Source: Thaumasiovibrio occultus
GTDB taxonomy: Bacteria > Pseudomonadota > Gammaproteobacteria > Enterobacterales > Vibrionaceae
Direction: 5' to 3'
Assembly: GCA_019703815.1 (NCBI GenBank)
Contig: AP023052.1
Location: 2,046,001-2,110,000 of the forward strand
Length of the DNA stretch: 64,000 nt
In this document: in pieces, positions 18,757 to 28,044 of the stretch
How the letters are laid out: the number at the start of each line of letters is the position of its first letter
Numbering within the stretch: position 1 is the stretch's first letter
The notes under the pieces: model-generated
Told to the model about the DNA's origin: nothing
Database searches by the model: none
Seen by the model: the letters and a program-made list of their open reading frames with translations, nothing else
Program-made: the position numbers and the translations under genes

Positions 18757-19554
18757 AGTATCAATCCTCGTTAACCGACGATTGAGCCGGTAAAACCAAC
18801 CTGGTGATCAGAATCCATCACCACGCCACCACTGCTAACAACATACTGATAACATTACACTGAGCCATAACGATTGTGTCACCCCAAATGTATATCTGTA
18901 TGAGTAATGCACTTGCTCGTTTATCGAGCAGCATCACATAACTTATAGCAGAGAAATAGCTTTTAGGTATTTAAACTCCCTAATAGAAGCCAAGTGGTTT
19001 TAACGAATGTGATACAAGAACTGATTTTTCGATGCCGTTGCAAAATTTGCGTAAATTATATAAAAACCCAACAGAATTAATGAGATAACTAATAACAACT
19101 GTTAGATGAGTTTGTCATTCTTCAAGCTAGCAGGACAATATGACAGTTTATAGTCAGCCCAATTAACCTTCCTTGTCACGCTGCTTTATTGTCAAATGTT
19201 AAATTAATGTGACACTAATTGCATTTAACCCCATGACTAGAACCGCAGACAATCCACCAGTGAGATTGCGGTACTAATAATGAGAAATCGGCGATAAAGC
19301 AAAAATACAGACCTGAAAGAAAATCAGGATCGTGCGCCAGCGGGTAACGCGATGAGGGATTCGACGATGACAAGCAAGGAAATTATATTGAAGCGAACAA
19401 CAATAGCACTCAGCAGTGAGAAGGTAGAAAGGTAGAGATAAGTGAAAGGAAGAAGAAAAACGGATAAACAAAGGAAAAGGGTGACCGCCTTCTTTGTCGT
19501 TAAGCATCTGCATAAAATACTGACCGCTTAACCGACGCGAAGGCGGATAGGAAA
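18757..19554. other. 800-base intergenic region, no confident gene
   Basis: AT-rich. A minus-strand frame of 79 codons (19274-19513) has no clear ribosome binding site or recognisable content and is probably spurious. An inverted repeat ACCG-CAGA-CAATC / GATTG-CGGT at 19241-19272 can form a hairpin but has no T-run. The region should contain the promoter of the minus-strand gene at 18442. Confidence 0.45.
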
Positions 19555-19974
19555 TTAGGCTGCTTTATACAGAACCTTGTTTCCTGCAAGTTGAATGCGC
19601 TCAACTAGGCCTTCTTCAGCCAGTTTCTTCAGAGCCGCAGTTGCCCACGACGCCGCTTTCGCATCTTCTTGACCTGCATCTAGACCAATACCTTTCGGAT
19701 TGATACCTTCAGCATAGTTACGAACGATATCTAACACTTGTTGTTGCTTAGCGGTCAATGAAAGAGTGTTTGCTTCAACAGGGGTTGAGGTCGCCTTCGC
19801 TGGCGCCTCTGCTTTCACAGGCTTCGCCACTTTTTCTTGCGCAATAGGCTTAGCTTTTGCCACCGGCTTGGCTTTCGCAATTGGCTTCGCATCAGCTTTC
19901 ACTACAGCCGAAGTGGTCACTTTCATTGTTTTGTTCAGTTTACGCTGAACATTGCGTTTGTGAGACATTCTCAT
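19555..19974 (-). CDS. Histone H1-like protein: Lys/Ala/Pro tail fused to a small winged-helix-like domain
   Basis: A 139-residue protein. Residues about 17-65 are a low-complexity basic tail with AKP/AKA repeats (KAKPVAKAKPIAQEK and variants), like bacterial histone H1 or AlgP-type tails. Residues about 70-139 form a compact domain starting LTAKQQQVLDIVRNYAEG and ending LVERIQLAGNKVLYKAA, which looks like a winged helix or small DNA-binding domain. The start at 19974 has GGAG about eleven bases upstream; an internal ATG at 19926 would remove RKLNKT but lacks a ribosome site. A nucleoid-associated role is inferred from composition; no experimentally known homologue is recalled. Confidence 0.7.
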   Translation of the reverse strand: MRMSHKRNVQRKLNKTMKVTTSAVVKADAKPIAKAKPVAKAKPIAQEKVAKPVKAEAPAKATSTPVEANTLSLTAKQQQVLDIVRNYAEGINPKGIGLDAGQEDAKAASWATAALKKLAEEGLVERIQLAGNKVLYKAA

Positions 19975-20256
19975 TCAGTTTTCTACTCCGTTGCTTACTC
20001 GCGCCGCCCCAGCAGCGAAAAAGTAAGCGCGTTTTATATCAAAAAACCACACCGATTTATAGCCACCGTTTGAATTCGACTAACAAACAAATACAGATTC
20101 TGTGAGACTGTCCGTTACGTTCTTGAAAAATAACGCAAGTCACACCAAACATTCTCAGCTCAGTCACGTAGAAAAAACAAGCTAACAACAGGACATCTTG
20201 ACGACCACTTTCGCTTACGACGTCGTCATGCGTATACTGAATAAGGAGGCTGACTT

Positions 20257-20931
20257 ATGGAAACTCGCCACATTGCGATACACCCTCCCACCTCGCACAG
20301 CTTCTTTGCGCTGGCTGGGGTTGGCTGCTTGATCTTATTGGCTGTGGGCTTGGTGTTCGCGAATATTAAACCGGCCTGGACGATCCCGGTGATGGTCACA
20401 ACAAGCCTAATTTTGGCTTGGTTTTACTGGCACTTACGTCAACCCGCCATCAGTTTATCTCTCACGCCGATGCATCTTCAGCTGCACCATCGCGTTGGCG
20501 GCTGGAGTGTGCGCTGGCACTCTTTAATCACGATTGAACAACTTCAACTTGAGCGCGACGGCTGGTACGAACCGATCCCGTGGGTCGGACTTAAACTCAA
20601 GAGTTACGATGATATCCTGTGTCGGATCTCCCCGCGAGTTGTCAGCCAAATATTGATAGAGCAACGGATCCTACTCATCATGGCACATCGACGTGGTGCA
20701 AAAGGCAGTGTGGCTATTGAAGATATGTTGTTTGATGATACGCCCTACATTGACCACCACGGTGTGCGCTACACCGGCCTGATGGCAATGTTTGCTAACC
20801 GAATGCGCTACAACCGAGAATTACTCGGCAGCGATTTGATGATATCGGAAGATAGATTGGGGATGGAGTCGAGCCGTTTTGTTGGCTTAGCCCGGCGCTA
20901 CATGATGGCAGCACCGAGCGACGACCACTAG
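20257..20931 (+). CDS. DUF2982-family inner-membrane protein
   Basis: 224 residues with two adjacent transmembrane helices near residues 17-36 and 40-57 (LAGVGCLILLAVGLVF, IPVMVTTSLILAWFYW), then a cytoplasmic domain with VRWHSLITIEQL and PWVGLKLKSYDDIL. I recall this layout and the terminal RFVGLARRYMMA region from Vibrio DUF2982 proteins; the function is unknown. AAGGAGG precedes the ATG. It converges with gloC. Confidence 0.75.
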   Translation: METRHIAIHPPTSHSFFALAGVGCLILLAVGLVFANIKPAWTIPVMVTTSLILAWFYWHLRQPAISLSLTPMHLQLHHRVGGWSVRWHSLITIEQLQLERDGWYEPIPWVGLKLKSYDDILCRISPRVVSQILIEQRILLIMAHRRGAKGSVAIEDMLFDDTPYIDHHGVRYTGLMAMFANRMRYNRELLGSDLMISEDRLGMESSRFVGLARRYMMAAPSDDH

Positions 20932-20949
20932 CAACTAGCGGTTAGTGGA

Positions 20950-21603
20950 TCAGTAGAGCGGCATTTCATCCGCCACAAACGGGTTCGAGACGCGCTCACG
21001 ACCAAATGTGGATCTCTCACCATGGCCAGGGATAAATATCACATCATTACCTAGCGGCCACAACTTGCCTTTGATCGCGGCAATCAGTTGCTCGAAATTC
21101 CCTTTCGGGAAATCGGTACGGCCAATTGCGCCTTTAAACAGCACATCACCCACCCAAGCGGTCTGCGACTCTTCATTAAAGAAAATCACATGACCCGGTG
21201 TGTGGCCCGGCGTGTGGTATACCGCCAAGGTTTGATTACCAATGGTAACGGTATCGCCATCTTCCAACCATTGATCGGGGTCGAACGCTTCAACACGAGG
21301 AAAACCGAACATATCTCCTTGCCCTGGCAACGCCTGTAGCCAAAATGCATCATCTTTATGTGGGCCAATGACGGGCACCTGAAGCTGCGCGGCGAGATCT
21401 GGCGTACCGCCGACATGATCCATGTGACCGTGAGTAAGAAGCAACTGTTTTACTTCCAATTGGTGTTCATTAACCACCGCCATAATGCGCTGGATGTCGC
21501 CACCGGGATCCACAATCGCCGCGTGACGGGTTTCATCACACCAAATTACGGAGCAATTTTGCTGGAATGCCGTTACAGGCACGATCTGATAACGCAGGGT
21601 CAT
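20950..21603 (-). CDS. gloC: Type II glyoxalase-like metallo-beta-lactamase hydrolase GloC (YcbL)
   Basis: A 217-residue metal-dependent hydrolase with the signature LLTHGHMDHVGG at residues about 56-67, AVYHTPGHTPGHVIF, and the terminal IPGHGERSTFGRERVSNPF. It follows E. coli YcbL closely from start (YQIVPVTAFQQNCSVIWC) to end. GloC hydrolyses S-lactoylglutathione in methylglyoxal detoxification. It lies directly downstream of ldtD on the same strand, as ycbL lies close to ycbB in E. coli. Confidence 0.92.
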   Translation of the reverse strand: MTLRYQIVPVTAFQQNCSVIWCDETRHAAIVDPGGDIQRIMAVVNEHQLEVKQLLLTHGHMDHVGGTPDLAAQLQVPVIGPHKDDAFWLQALPGQGDMFGFPRVEAFDPDQWLEDGDTVTIGNQTLAVYHTPGHTPGHVIFFNEESQTAWVGDVLFKGAIGRTDFPKGNFEQLIAAIKGKLWPLGNDVIFIPGHGERSTFGRERVSNPFVADEMPLY

Positions 21604-21651
21604 GATCTATCTCTGTTTGAAAGTTTGAACTGTAGCTGAGGATAACACTAC

Positions 21652-21677
21652 AAGGGAGAGATGCAAATCTCTCCCTT
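21652..21677 (-). terminator. Possible terminator or processing hairpin after ldtD
   Basis: A perfect AAGGGAGAGAT/ATCTCTCCCTT stem with a tiny loop, but no strong T-run on the minus strand. It may only attenuate readthrough into gloC. Confidence 0.45.
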
Positions 21678-21698
21678 GGGGTTGTCGCAAGCGTCGAT

Positions 21699-23372
21699 TT
21701 AGTAACCCAGTGCAGTCAAGCGTTCACGATCAAACGGCCCCGCATGCGGTTGATCGTAGCTGTAAATATCATTGCGATATTGTCGTTGGCCATCTTCAAC
21801 CCACGCCGTTTGGTACACCAACTCTACCGGCACTTGACCGCGAATACGGACAAATTTGGTATCCAGTGATGAACGGTAGGTCGACACGCGACGCGAGCTC
21901 ACCCCTGACTGCGACATCAACAAGCTTGCCAAGCTCGCGGCACGCTCAACGCGAATACAGCCAGAGCTTAAAGCGCGGTGCGAGCGATTAAACAACCCTT
22001 TCGATGGCGTATCATGGAGATAAATCGCCTGGCTGTTGGGCATGTTGAACTTAAACCGTCCCAACGCATTACTGTTACCCGGCGCTTGCTGAATCCGGTA
22101 CGGGAAGCGCGATACATTCACCGCCGACCAATCAATCGATTCAGGCGCGATCACCTCGTTAGACGACCAGCCTTTCAAGATCTGATAGTTATGGCGCGAC
22201 AGATAATTCATATCGGCTTTTACCCGCGGCAAGATATCTTCTTCCATAATGGTTGGCGGTACGTTCCACGGCGGGTTAAACACCACAGTATCAAGTTGGG
22301 AAGTCAGTAATGGTGTACGACGGCTTGGGCGCCCCACAATTACACGACTATCAAACACCATCTCATCGTCTTGCCACAATTTCAGCTCAAAGTTAGGCAA
22401 GTTAACCACCAGCATATTACTGCGCTGAGGGTTCCAAACGCGCAAGCGTTCCATGTTCAACGCCATCAAGCGCACACGCTCATCCAGCGAGATATTGAGC
22501 CAGCCACGTGTCGCTGGGCCAATCACCCCATCGACCCCTAAACCATGGCGAGTCTGGAAGCGTTTTACGGCCTGCACTAACTCAGTGGAATAACGGTTCA
22601 CGCCGCTCGCTTTGATTTGCTCGCCGACCTGCGGATCGAGATCGCCTAAGGTGACCAAGATCTCTACTAGCTCTTCGCCCTGTGGCAAGTAATCATTAGG
22701 CCGTAATACGTTAGGCACAGTAAACGGCGGCAAATGCCCATGCGTTTGCTTGATGGCGATCAGGGCATCCAAGCTTTGCTGCATCTCATCATAGACAGAG
22801 CCCAGCGGCTTACGTCCTTCCAACCAAGAATAGAAATAGTGACTGCTTAACGCTTGGGTCAACCCGTCCATTTCAGCGATAGCAGGCGACAAGCCATCAA
22901 CATCGGCACCCGCACCAAAATACCAAGTGCGCCCTTGTGTACGGGCAAGCTCTTGATAACGCATGTAGGCAATCAGCGTGTCTGTCGCAAGCACATCATA
23001 ATGACGCCATTCTGCGGACGACTTCGCCTGTTCGAGTAAAGCTAATCGTTCCGAAAACCACGGGCTGAGATCAGCTAGCGCAATCACACGCAATTGGTTT
23101 TCAAGGCTTTGACGTGCATCCGCTTCTTGCCAAATTGGGCTGAAATCGCGCAGCGAGTACAAATGCGCTAACTGTTTTGGATAGTGGTAAACGACGTTGT
23201 CATAATTGGCTTGTTCCAGCCAACGACGACCAAATTCATCAATAGTAATGCGCTGCGTGGGTGAGGAAACCGTCGTTGGTATTTCTTCATCCATGGATAT
23301 CGTAGCCGTCCACCCTTGGGCGGCAACCACCAAACATCCGGTTAGCACAGCGTTTCTTGCCAAGGTACGCAT
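21699..23372 (-). CDS. ldtD: Murein L,D-transpeptidase (LdtD/YcbB type)
   Basis: A secreted enzyme forming 3-3 cross-links in peptidoglycan. It has an N-terminal signal (LTGCLVVAAQGWTA). A peptidoglycan-binding domain (VKRFQTRHGLGVDGVIGPAT) precedes a YkuD domain whose active site is HRALSSGCIRVERAASL, with the catalytic Cys preceded by HDTPSKGLF. A longer frame starts at TTG 23390; ATG 23372 has GGAGGG eleven bases upstream and gives 557 residues. E. coli has mepK (ycbK) between ycbB and ycbL, and here it is absent. Confidence 0.93.
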   Translation of the reverse strand: MRTLARNAVLTGCLVVAAQGWTATISMDEEIPTTVSSPTQRITIDEFGRRWLEQANYDNVVYHYPKQLAHLYSLRDFSPIWQEADARQSLENQLRVIALADLSPWFSERLALLEQAKSSAEWRHYDVLATDTLIAYMRYQELARTQGRTWYFGAGADVDGLSPAIAEMDGLTQALSSHYFYSWLEGRKPLGSVYDEMQQSLDALIAIKQTHGHLPPFTVPNVLRPNDYLPQGEELVEILVTLGDLDPQVGEQIKASGVNRYSTELVQAVKRFQTRHGLGVDGVIGPATRGWLNISLDERVRLMALNMERLRVWNPQRSNMLVVNLPNFELKLWQDDEMVFDSRVIVGRPSRRTPLLTSQLDTVVFNPPWNVPPTIMEEDILPRVKADMNYLSRHNYQILKGWSSNEVIAPESIDWSAVNVSRFPYRIQQAPGNSNALGRFKFNMPNSQAIYLHDTPSKGLFNRSHRALSSGCIRVERAASLASLLMSQSGVSSRRVSTYRSSLDTKFVRIRGQVPVELVYQTAWVEDGQRQYRNDIYSYDQPHAGPFDRERLTALGY

Positions 23373-23468
23373 AGGGCGCACGCCCTCCAACTGTTCAAAC
23401 GATGTTTTAATTATGATGTAACTTAGGCAGGGACGAGGTAGTGCTTGCTCCTCAGTCTCAGTGTTGTT

Positions 23469-24572
23469 TTATTCAGTCATTGTCACTGCCTTCCAGTGGT
23501 TATCCCACTCTATTAGTATGTCTACTGTCTCATAGCTAGATACCGATACGAAATCGACAACCGTTCCAAGTCCAGAACCAAAAATCCAGCGTTTTTCGTC
23601 AGGCAACGCCACGATAGGACACACATCATTTACGGCAAGCACCCGCTCTAGCCGTGGTGTTGTTGTATCAATGAGACCAATCACGCCGCCTCTGGGAGAA
23701 GAGACCATGGCATACTCCCCCATGGTTGCCACACTTCCAATATAGCCACTAAATCGGGACCAGTGCGGATTTTCTGCCTGTATTTTGAGGATAGGTTGCC
23801 CCCTTTCGTGGATAGCGACCAAACTGTCCGTTTCATCAGGATCACCTTGATATTGCAACCCAACCACAGTGCGCCCTGCCGAGGTTACCGCTAAATGACG
23901 GATACTGGCACGCTGCTGGGGTAAGGCGACCCGCTCAGTCTCAGTTTGGGTTTCGATATCGAAATAGACCAAGTAGGGTTGCATCTGATCGAGGTTAAGC
24001 TTTTCACGTCCTCGGGTTTTGATCCCTCCTATCGCAATCATTAAAGTGTGATCATTCCACCATGTCAGCTCATGCGGGCCTATCGCATTTTGCAGAGGCC
24101 ATTCATTAATGCGAGTCAATCGACCTTGTTGAGCATCTACTTCATAGCAACCAATAACGGCGTTGCAAGTTGCTTCAAAACCTTCTGTGGTATACAAAAA
24201 ACGACCATCAGCGGAGAACACTGCATGGCCGTAGAAAAATCGTTCAGGCTCTGGTTGTTGGCTTGATAGTTGCCGTCCTGTCTGAACATCAAACAGGTGT
24301 AAGTATTGGCCTGGGCGACGGGATATCGCGACGACAATAGGTAAGGACGGATGGATCGCCACATCGTGACCACGCTCCGGCAGCGGTAGCCAATGCCGGA
24401 GTTGCCATTGATCATCCACCACCGCTACACCATAGTGCGCATCGCGCCGCGCGCACCCCACCAGCTGAAACGGCGTGGACGATGGCGAACCGGCGCTCAC
24501 GGGCCAAGCCGCGTACGCCCCCAGCGAAAGCGCCAGCTGCAAAAACTTGCGCCGAGGAAGATCAATCGCCAT
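23469..24572 (-). CDS. DUF1513 beta-propeller-like protein with Tat signal
   Basis: A 367-residue periplasmic protein. The N-terminus LPRRKFLQLALSLGAYA is a twin-arginine signal. The body has repeated WD-like or propeller segments (HDVAIHPSLPIVVAISRRPG, YGHAVFSADGRFLYTTEG, GPHELTWWNDHTLMIAIGG) typical of DUF1513. This family is regularly encoded after imelysin and DUF1111 genes in an iron-responsive locus, as here. It overlaps the upstream imelysin gene by 11 bases. Biochemical role unknown. Confidence 0.85.
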   Translation of the reverse strand: MAIDLPRRKFLQLALSLGAYAAWPVSAGSPSSTPFQLVGCARRDAHYGVAVVDDQWQLRHWLPLPERGHDVAIHPSLPIVVAISRRPGQYLHLFDVQTGRQLSSQQPEPERFFYGHAVFSADGRFLYTTEGFEATCNAVIGCYEVDAQQGRLTRINEWPLQNAIGPHELTWWNDHTLMIAIGGIKTRGREKLNLDQMQPYLVYFDIETQTETERVALPQQRASIRHLAVTSAGRTVVGLQYQGDPDETDSLVAIHERGQPILKIQAENPHWSRFSGYIGSVATMGEYAMVSSPRGGVIGLIDTTTPRLERVLAVNDVCPIVALPDEKRWIFGSGLGTVVDFVSVSSYETVDILIEWDNHWKAVTMTE

Positions 24573-25638
24573 CAGTGGCGTTAAACCCGGCCGAGATAGA
24601 AAGTGCGGCAGCGATCTCTTGTTGCCACATCGTTTCTAATGCCATCAATTGGGTCTGCAACCCCACCAATTGGCGATAGCCATAATCATCTATCAGCAAG
24701 GTTGAATACGTATTCTCATCGCTAAACACGCTGTTTTCTTGCGTTGTACGCAACAAGATATCCATATTGGCCACAAGATCGGTTTCGCCTTTCGCCACCA
24801 ATGCCGGGCGAATACTCGCCTGCCAACTGGCATCTACGGACGCTAAACTGGCCGCAATTAACGCCAGCGAATGATCGGAGCGCCACGCTTCAGCAAAATA
24901 GAGATTGCCTTTGCCGTTTGAGCCTAATGAGATCCCCAGTTTTTTGAGTAAACGTGCCAACTGATGGTTAATCGCCACAAACTGATGCTCGACGACACTC
25001 TCACCATGGACACTTTGCCACTCGCTGCTCGCCAAGCCAGAGATCACCGCTTGCGTGTTCACTTCAAGGCCTTGTGCTACCGCAAGGGCATATTCACACT
25101 GGCGTGGGGTTTGCCAATCCGAGCCTTTATCAAACAGCAACCACTCGGCGGCGCCTAAACCTTGTGCCGCGACACTGCCTTCCGTTACCGCAGTGACGGA
25201 GACTGGTCGGTCACTGGTAAGCCACTCGGGAACTTGACGGCCGACCAAGTTCTTCTTATCGGGCCAAAATTGGACATGCCACACTTGATCTTGTATGGAT
25301 AACGGCAGGTTTTCTCGACCTTGGAAGAACATCCAACTACCAGCGAGATCGCGCCACGCAAGCTGGGCGTTACTGACGATATCAGGCTCTTCCGCCTCAC
25401 ACACTTTGGCAATCGCGTCAGTTAATTGCTCCGCGTTGCGATGCAATATCTCAGCACGCTGCTGGTAAAGCTCATGCGTTGCTGTAAGGGCTTCATCGCT
25501 AGCATATCCCCATGATGAGCCACACATCGCCGCCACCGCCAGTATCAGCGCGTTCGGTTTTACGATAGGCGCTTTCATTTCAGGTTTAACACCCATCATG
25601 ATCTCGAATGCCGACGGCGTTAATCTACTTTTTGTCAT
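24562..25638 (-). CDS. Imelysin-family periplasmic protein
   Basis: Residues about 20-45 form a signal peptide (PNALILAVAAMCGSSWGYA). The mature part resembles the imelysin (peptidase M75/IrpA) family: LRDLAGSWMFFQGRENLP is degenerate relative to my memory of it, then VAAQGLGAAEWLLFD and a C-terminal helical half. These proteins are linked to iron uptake. The frame begins at a GTG (25641); ATG 25638 is preferred, but ATGs at 25596 and 25578 would place the signal peptide nearer the N-terminus. In related loci this is the second imelysin copy; the first appears destroyed upstream. Confidence 0.8.
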   Translation of the reverse strand: MTKSRLTPSAFEIMMGVKPEMKAPIVKPNALILAVAAMCGSSWGYASDEALTATHELYQQRAEILHRNAEQLTDAIAKVCEAEEPDIVSNAQLAWRDLAGSWMFFQGRENLPLSIQDQVWHVQFWPDKKNLVGRQVPEWLTSDRPVSVTAVTEGSVAAQGLGAAEWLLFDKGSDWQTPRQCEYALAVAQGLEVNTQAVISGLASSEWQSVHGESVVEHQFVAINHQLARLLKKLGISLGSNGKGNLYFAEAWRSDHSLALIAASLASVDASWQASIRPALVAKGETDLVANMDILLRTTQENSVFSDENTYSTLLIDDYGYRQLVGLQTQLMALETMWQQEIAAALSISAGFNATDGD

Positions 25639-25648
25639 CACGTTCGCC

Positions 25649-25985
25649 TTAGAGTGAATTCAAGAATGCCAACAGAGCCTGTCGCTCATCTGCCGACATC
25701 GCTAGTACTTCATCACGGCTCGCTTGCGCTTCCCCGCCATGCCACAAAATCGCTTCCATCACATTACGCGCTCGGCCATCGTGCAAAAAGAAGGTGTGAC
25801 CGTTCACCTCTTCGGTATACCCCAGCCCCCACAAAGGCGGTGTGCGCCAAGTCTGCATAGTGAACAACCACATCTTCTTGCGTTACCTTGTGTTCACCCT
25901 CATGGGCCACTGCCATGTTGGAAATTGCCAGCGAAATGCTGCTGCCTAACAATACCAACGCTGTTTTTTTGTTGAGCATAACCAC
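25649..25985 (-). pseudogene. Deletion remnant: imelysin N-terminus joined out of frame to a DUF1111 oxidoreductase C-terminus
   Basis: From 25985 the frame reads a signal peptide then HEGEHKVTQEDVVVHYADLAHTAF, the start of an imelysin protein. From about 25850 the +1 frame reads TWRTPPLWGLGYTEEVNGHTFFLHDGRARN and ends LLAFLNSL at 25649, which is the C-terminus of the di-haem DUF1111 (thiol oxidoreductase) family. About 12 bases at 25837-25848 (GGCGCACACCGC on the minus strand) fit both proteins, so a deletion through microhomology probably removed most of both genes. Intact loci have imelysin, DUF1111, imelysin, DUF1513 in this order. Neither remnant can be functional. Confidence 0.82.
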
Positions 25986-26009
25986 GTCCTTTTTAGTTTA
26001 AACGGCAGT

Positions 26010-26028
26010 AATAATAGTTATCATTTAT
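26010..26028 (-). promoter_or_regulatory. Probable Fur box upstream of the imelysin locus
   Basis: AATAATAGTTATCATTTAT matches the 19-base Fur consensus at 12 positions and lies 25-43 bases upstream of the remnant's start codon. This agrees with iron control of imelysin/DUF1111 loci. The deletion has left this control region in place for the surviving genes. Confidence 0.6.
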
Positions 26029-26197
26029 GGTAACAATCGTAACAACAAAAGAAAACATTTAATTACACTTTTACCGCCATCTTCTGCATTATCGCCTTCA
26101 TTTCTATACATATCGTTAATTTACTGTCGAGAAGATGCTCATCAGGCATACAGATGTTCTTTGCAGCCGTTGGCTTAACCATGCGAAATTAGTGCAT

Positions 26198-26224
26198 AAA
26201 AAAAGAGGCAACGCCGTGCCTCTT
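26198..26224 (-). terminator. Terminator of the Sel1-repeat gene
   Basis: An AAGAGGCA/TGCCTCTT hairpin followed on the minus strand by seven T residues. Confidence 0.85.
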
Positions 26225-26256
26225 AATATTGATTTAACCATGGATATTCGACGCAA

Positions 26257-27042
26257 TCAGCGATCAACCCACGCGACACCTTGCTGGTAATTCGTTAAGC
26301 GAGCTTGGTAGTCTCGACGCTTACTTACATCTTGCTCCGTCAATGTCGCGATGGCTTTCAATTGGGTATCTACCGCTTTATCAAACTCACCACACGCGGC
26401 ATAGGCCGCCGCCAAGTTGTCCAGATCGTCTGAACTCAACTCCGGCAAGCGTTGCATCAACTGCTTTGCCATCCGTAACGCTTTATCGCCATCACGGTAT
26501 TGAGGCTCAGAGCAGGTTGAATAGAGCCAAACCAGATTTCTGCGCGAGCTTAGTGAACCCAAATCCGCTGCTTGCTCTAACCAATTGATCGCTTCACCAC
26601 ACGGTGACTCGCTAGGCAGACGCTCAGTGATGTACAACAGGCCTAGAAGCTCCATCGCATCACGATCGCCACCCGCTGCGGCTTTGCCATACCAACTTGC
26701 GGCAACGTTAGCATCGGCAGGGAACCCACTCCCATTGTCGAACAGTTGACCCAATAAGCGTTGAACTTGCGGATTATCTTCTGCGGCCATCTCCAACCAG
26801 TACAAACTGCGCAGTAAATCCACCGGTAGCTGATGCTCTCCGTACAAATACGCTTGACCTAGAAACAGCTGCAGATCTTTGTCGCCCTCTAAGGCTTGTA
26901 ATTCAACATAATCGATCGTGTCAGCTAAATGATTGCTGGGCAGTGTGGTACTGCTTGCGTATGCCACAACACTCAAACTTGATAAAAGAACCATACCTGC
27001 AAAACGACGCATCCATGCAGTGACTGCTTTCCTCAGTGCCAT
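26257..27042 (-). CDS. Secreted Sel1-like/TPR repeat protein
   Basis: 261 residues from the ATG at 27042, which has GGAGGT just upstream; the longer frame to 27096 is less likely. A signal peptide (FAGMVLLSSLSVVAYA) is followed by Sel1-type repeats: LFLGQAYLYGEHQLPVD, RLLGQLFDNGSGFPAD, ELLGLLYITERLP and two degenerate ones. Sel1 repeats form protein-binding helical solenoids. Partner and role unknown. It is a single gene with its own terminator. Confidence 0.78.
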   Translation of the reverse strand: MALRKAVTAWMRRFAGMVLLSSLSVVAYASSTTLPSNHLADTIDYVELQALEGDKDLQLFLGQAYLYGEHQLPVDLLRSLYWLEMAAEDNPQVQRLLGQLFDNGSGFPADANVAASWYGKAAAGGDRDAMELLGLLYITERLPSESPCGEAINWLEQAADLGSLSSRRNLVWLYSTCSEPQYRDGDKALRMAKQLMQRLPELSSDDLDNLAAAYAACGEFDKAVDTQLKAIATLTEQDVSKRRDYQARLTNYQQGVAWVDR

Positions 27043-27267
27043 ACCCACCTCCGCGAAAATTCGCTGTGACAATACCATTGATTGTACAAAAATCAACCAA
27101 ACAAAAGTCAGCGCTGGGTTAGCAAAAATGCGTATTGATATTTATCAGTACGTTAATCATCAATAAATTCATCGAAAATGTGATCTGAATAAAGTACACC
27201 CGCCGCAGTGGGCGTCGTCACCGCGCAGTAGTAGGTACAGACCATGAAATGAATAAGAACGATAGCC

Positions 27268-27294
27268 AAAAAAAAGGCCAGCCCGCAGGCTGGC
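27268..27294 (-). terminator. Terminator of the fasciclin gene
   Basis: A GCCAGCC/GGCTGGC hairpin with nine T residues on the minus strand. Confidence 0.88.
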
Positions 27295-27345
27295 AACGCA
27301 ACACCCTTTACTAGGTGCTAAGGGATTAAAGGGGGAACACCTTTC

Positions 27346-27846
27346 TTACGGCAGTAATACGGTGTCGATCACATGAATAACACCATTCGACGCTTCCACA
27401 TCAGTGGCAAGCACTTGCGCGTCGTTCACACTCACCTTGCCCCCATGGACTGTGATAGAGACGTTTTCGCCTTGTACTGTCGGTGCCCTATCCATCCCCA
27501 CAACATCTTGCGCCATCACCTTTCCCGGTACCACGTGGTACGTCAGTACCTGCACTAACTTGTCTTTGTTTTCCGGTAGTAATAGCATCTCGACTGTACC
27601 TTCTGGCAATTTCGCAAAGGCGTCGTTGGTCGGCGCAAACACAGTAAAAGGCCCGTCGCCTTGCAATACCTCAACTAAGCCTGCTGCTTGTACCGCTGCA
27701 ACCAGCGTTGAGAAGTCCTCATTACCTGCCGCAACCGCGACGATATCTTGTTTCTCACCATGATGACCGGCAGCCGCATGACCGGCCGCGAACAAAGAAA
27801 ACAGGCTGAACAGGGTGATCGCCAAATAGTGGGAAAATGCTCTCAT
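27346..27846 (-). CDS. Secreted fasciclin-domain protein
   Basis: A signal peptide ([20 protein letters not shown]) followed by a single fasciclin (FAS1) domain: [49 protein letters not shown] and [13 protein letters not shown], all family hallmarks. ATG 27846 has GAGGAG seven bases upstream, better than the longer frame to 27876. Such proteins mediate adhesion or polymer binding; the bacterial role is uncertain. 166 residues. Confidence 0.9.
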   Translation of the reverse strand: MRAFSHYLAITLFSLFSLFAAGHAAAGHHGEKQDIVAVAAGNEDFSTLVAAVQAAGLVEVLQGDGPFTVFAPTNDAFAKLPEGTVEMLLLPENKDKLVQVLTYHVVPGKVMAQDVVGMDRAPTVQGENVSITVHGGKVSVNDAQVLATDVEASNGVIHVIDTVLLP

Positions 27847-27993
27847 TCTTTCTCTCCTCGTTACTCTTCTCTTCATTTTTCAAATGGGTGGGTGACGAAA
27901 ACGCGTCGACCCAAAATGCAGACACAAAACAAATCAATATTTTGTTTGCGCTGAAAAAAGTACGCTCGACTGCAGAAACAGATCAATCGAGAT

Positions 27994-28022
27994 AAAAAAA
28001 GCCCGCACTGACTAGCGCGGGC
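27994..28022 (-). terminator. Terminator of the cmoM-mukFEB operon
   Basis: A GCCCGC/GCGGGC hairpin followed on the minus strand by seven T residues, 20 bases after mukB. Confidence 0.87.
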
Positions 28023-28044
28023 TTAATAAGCAGACTGAATAGGA

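Noticed and set aside
19274-19513. 79-codon minus-strand frame in the intergenic region
   Set aside because: No clear ribosome binding site, and the composition looks random (many aromatic and Cys residues).
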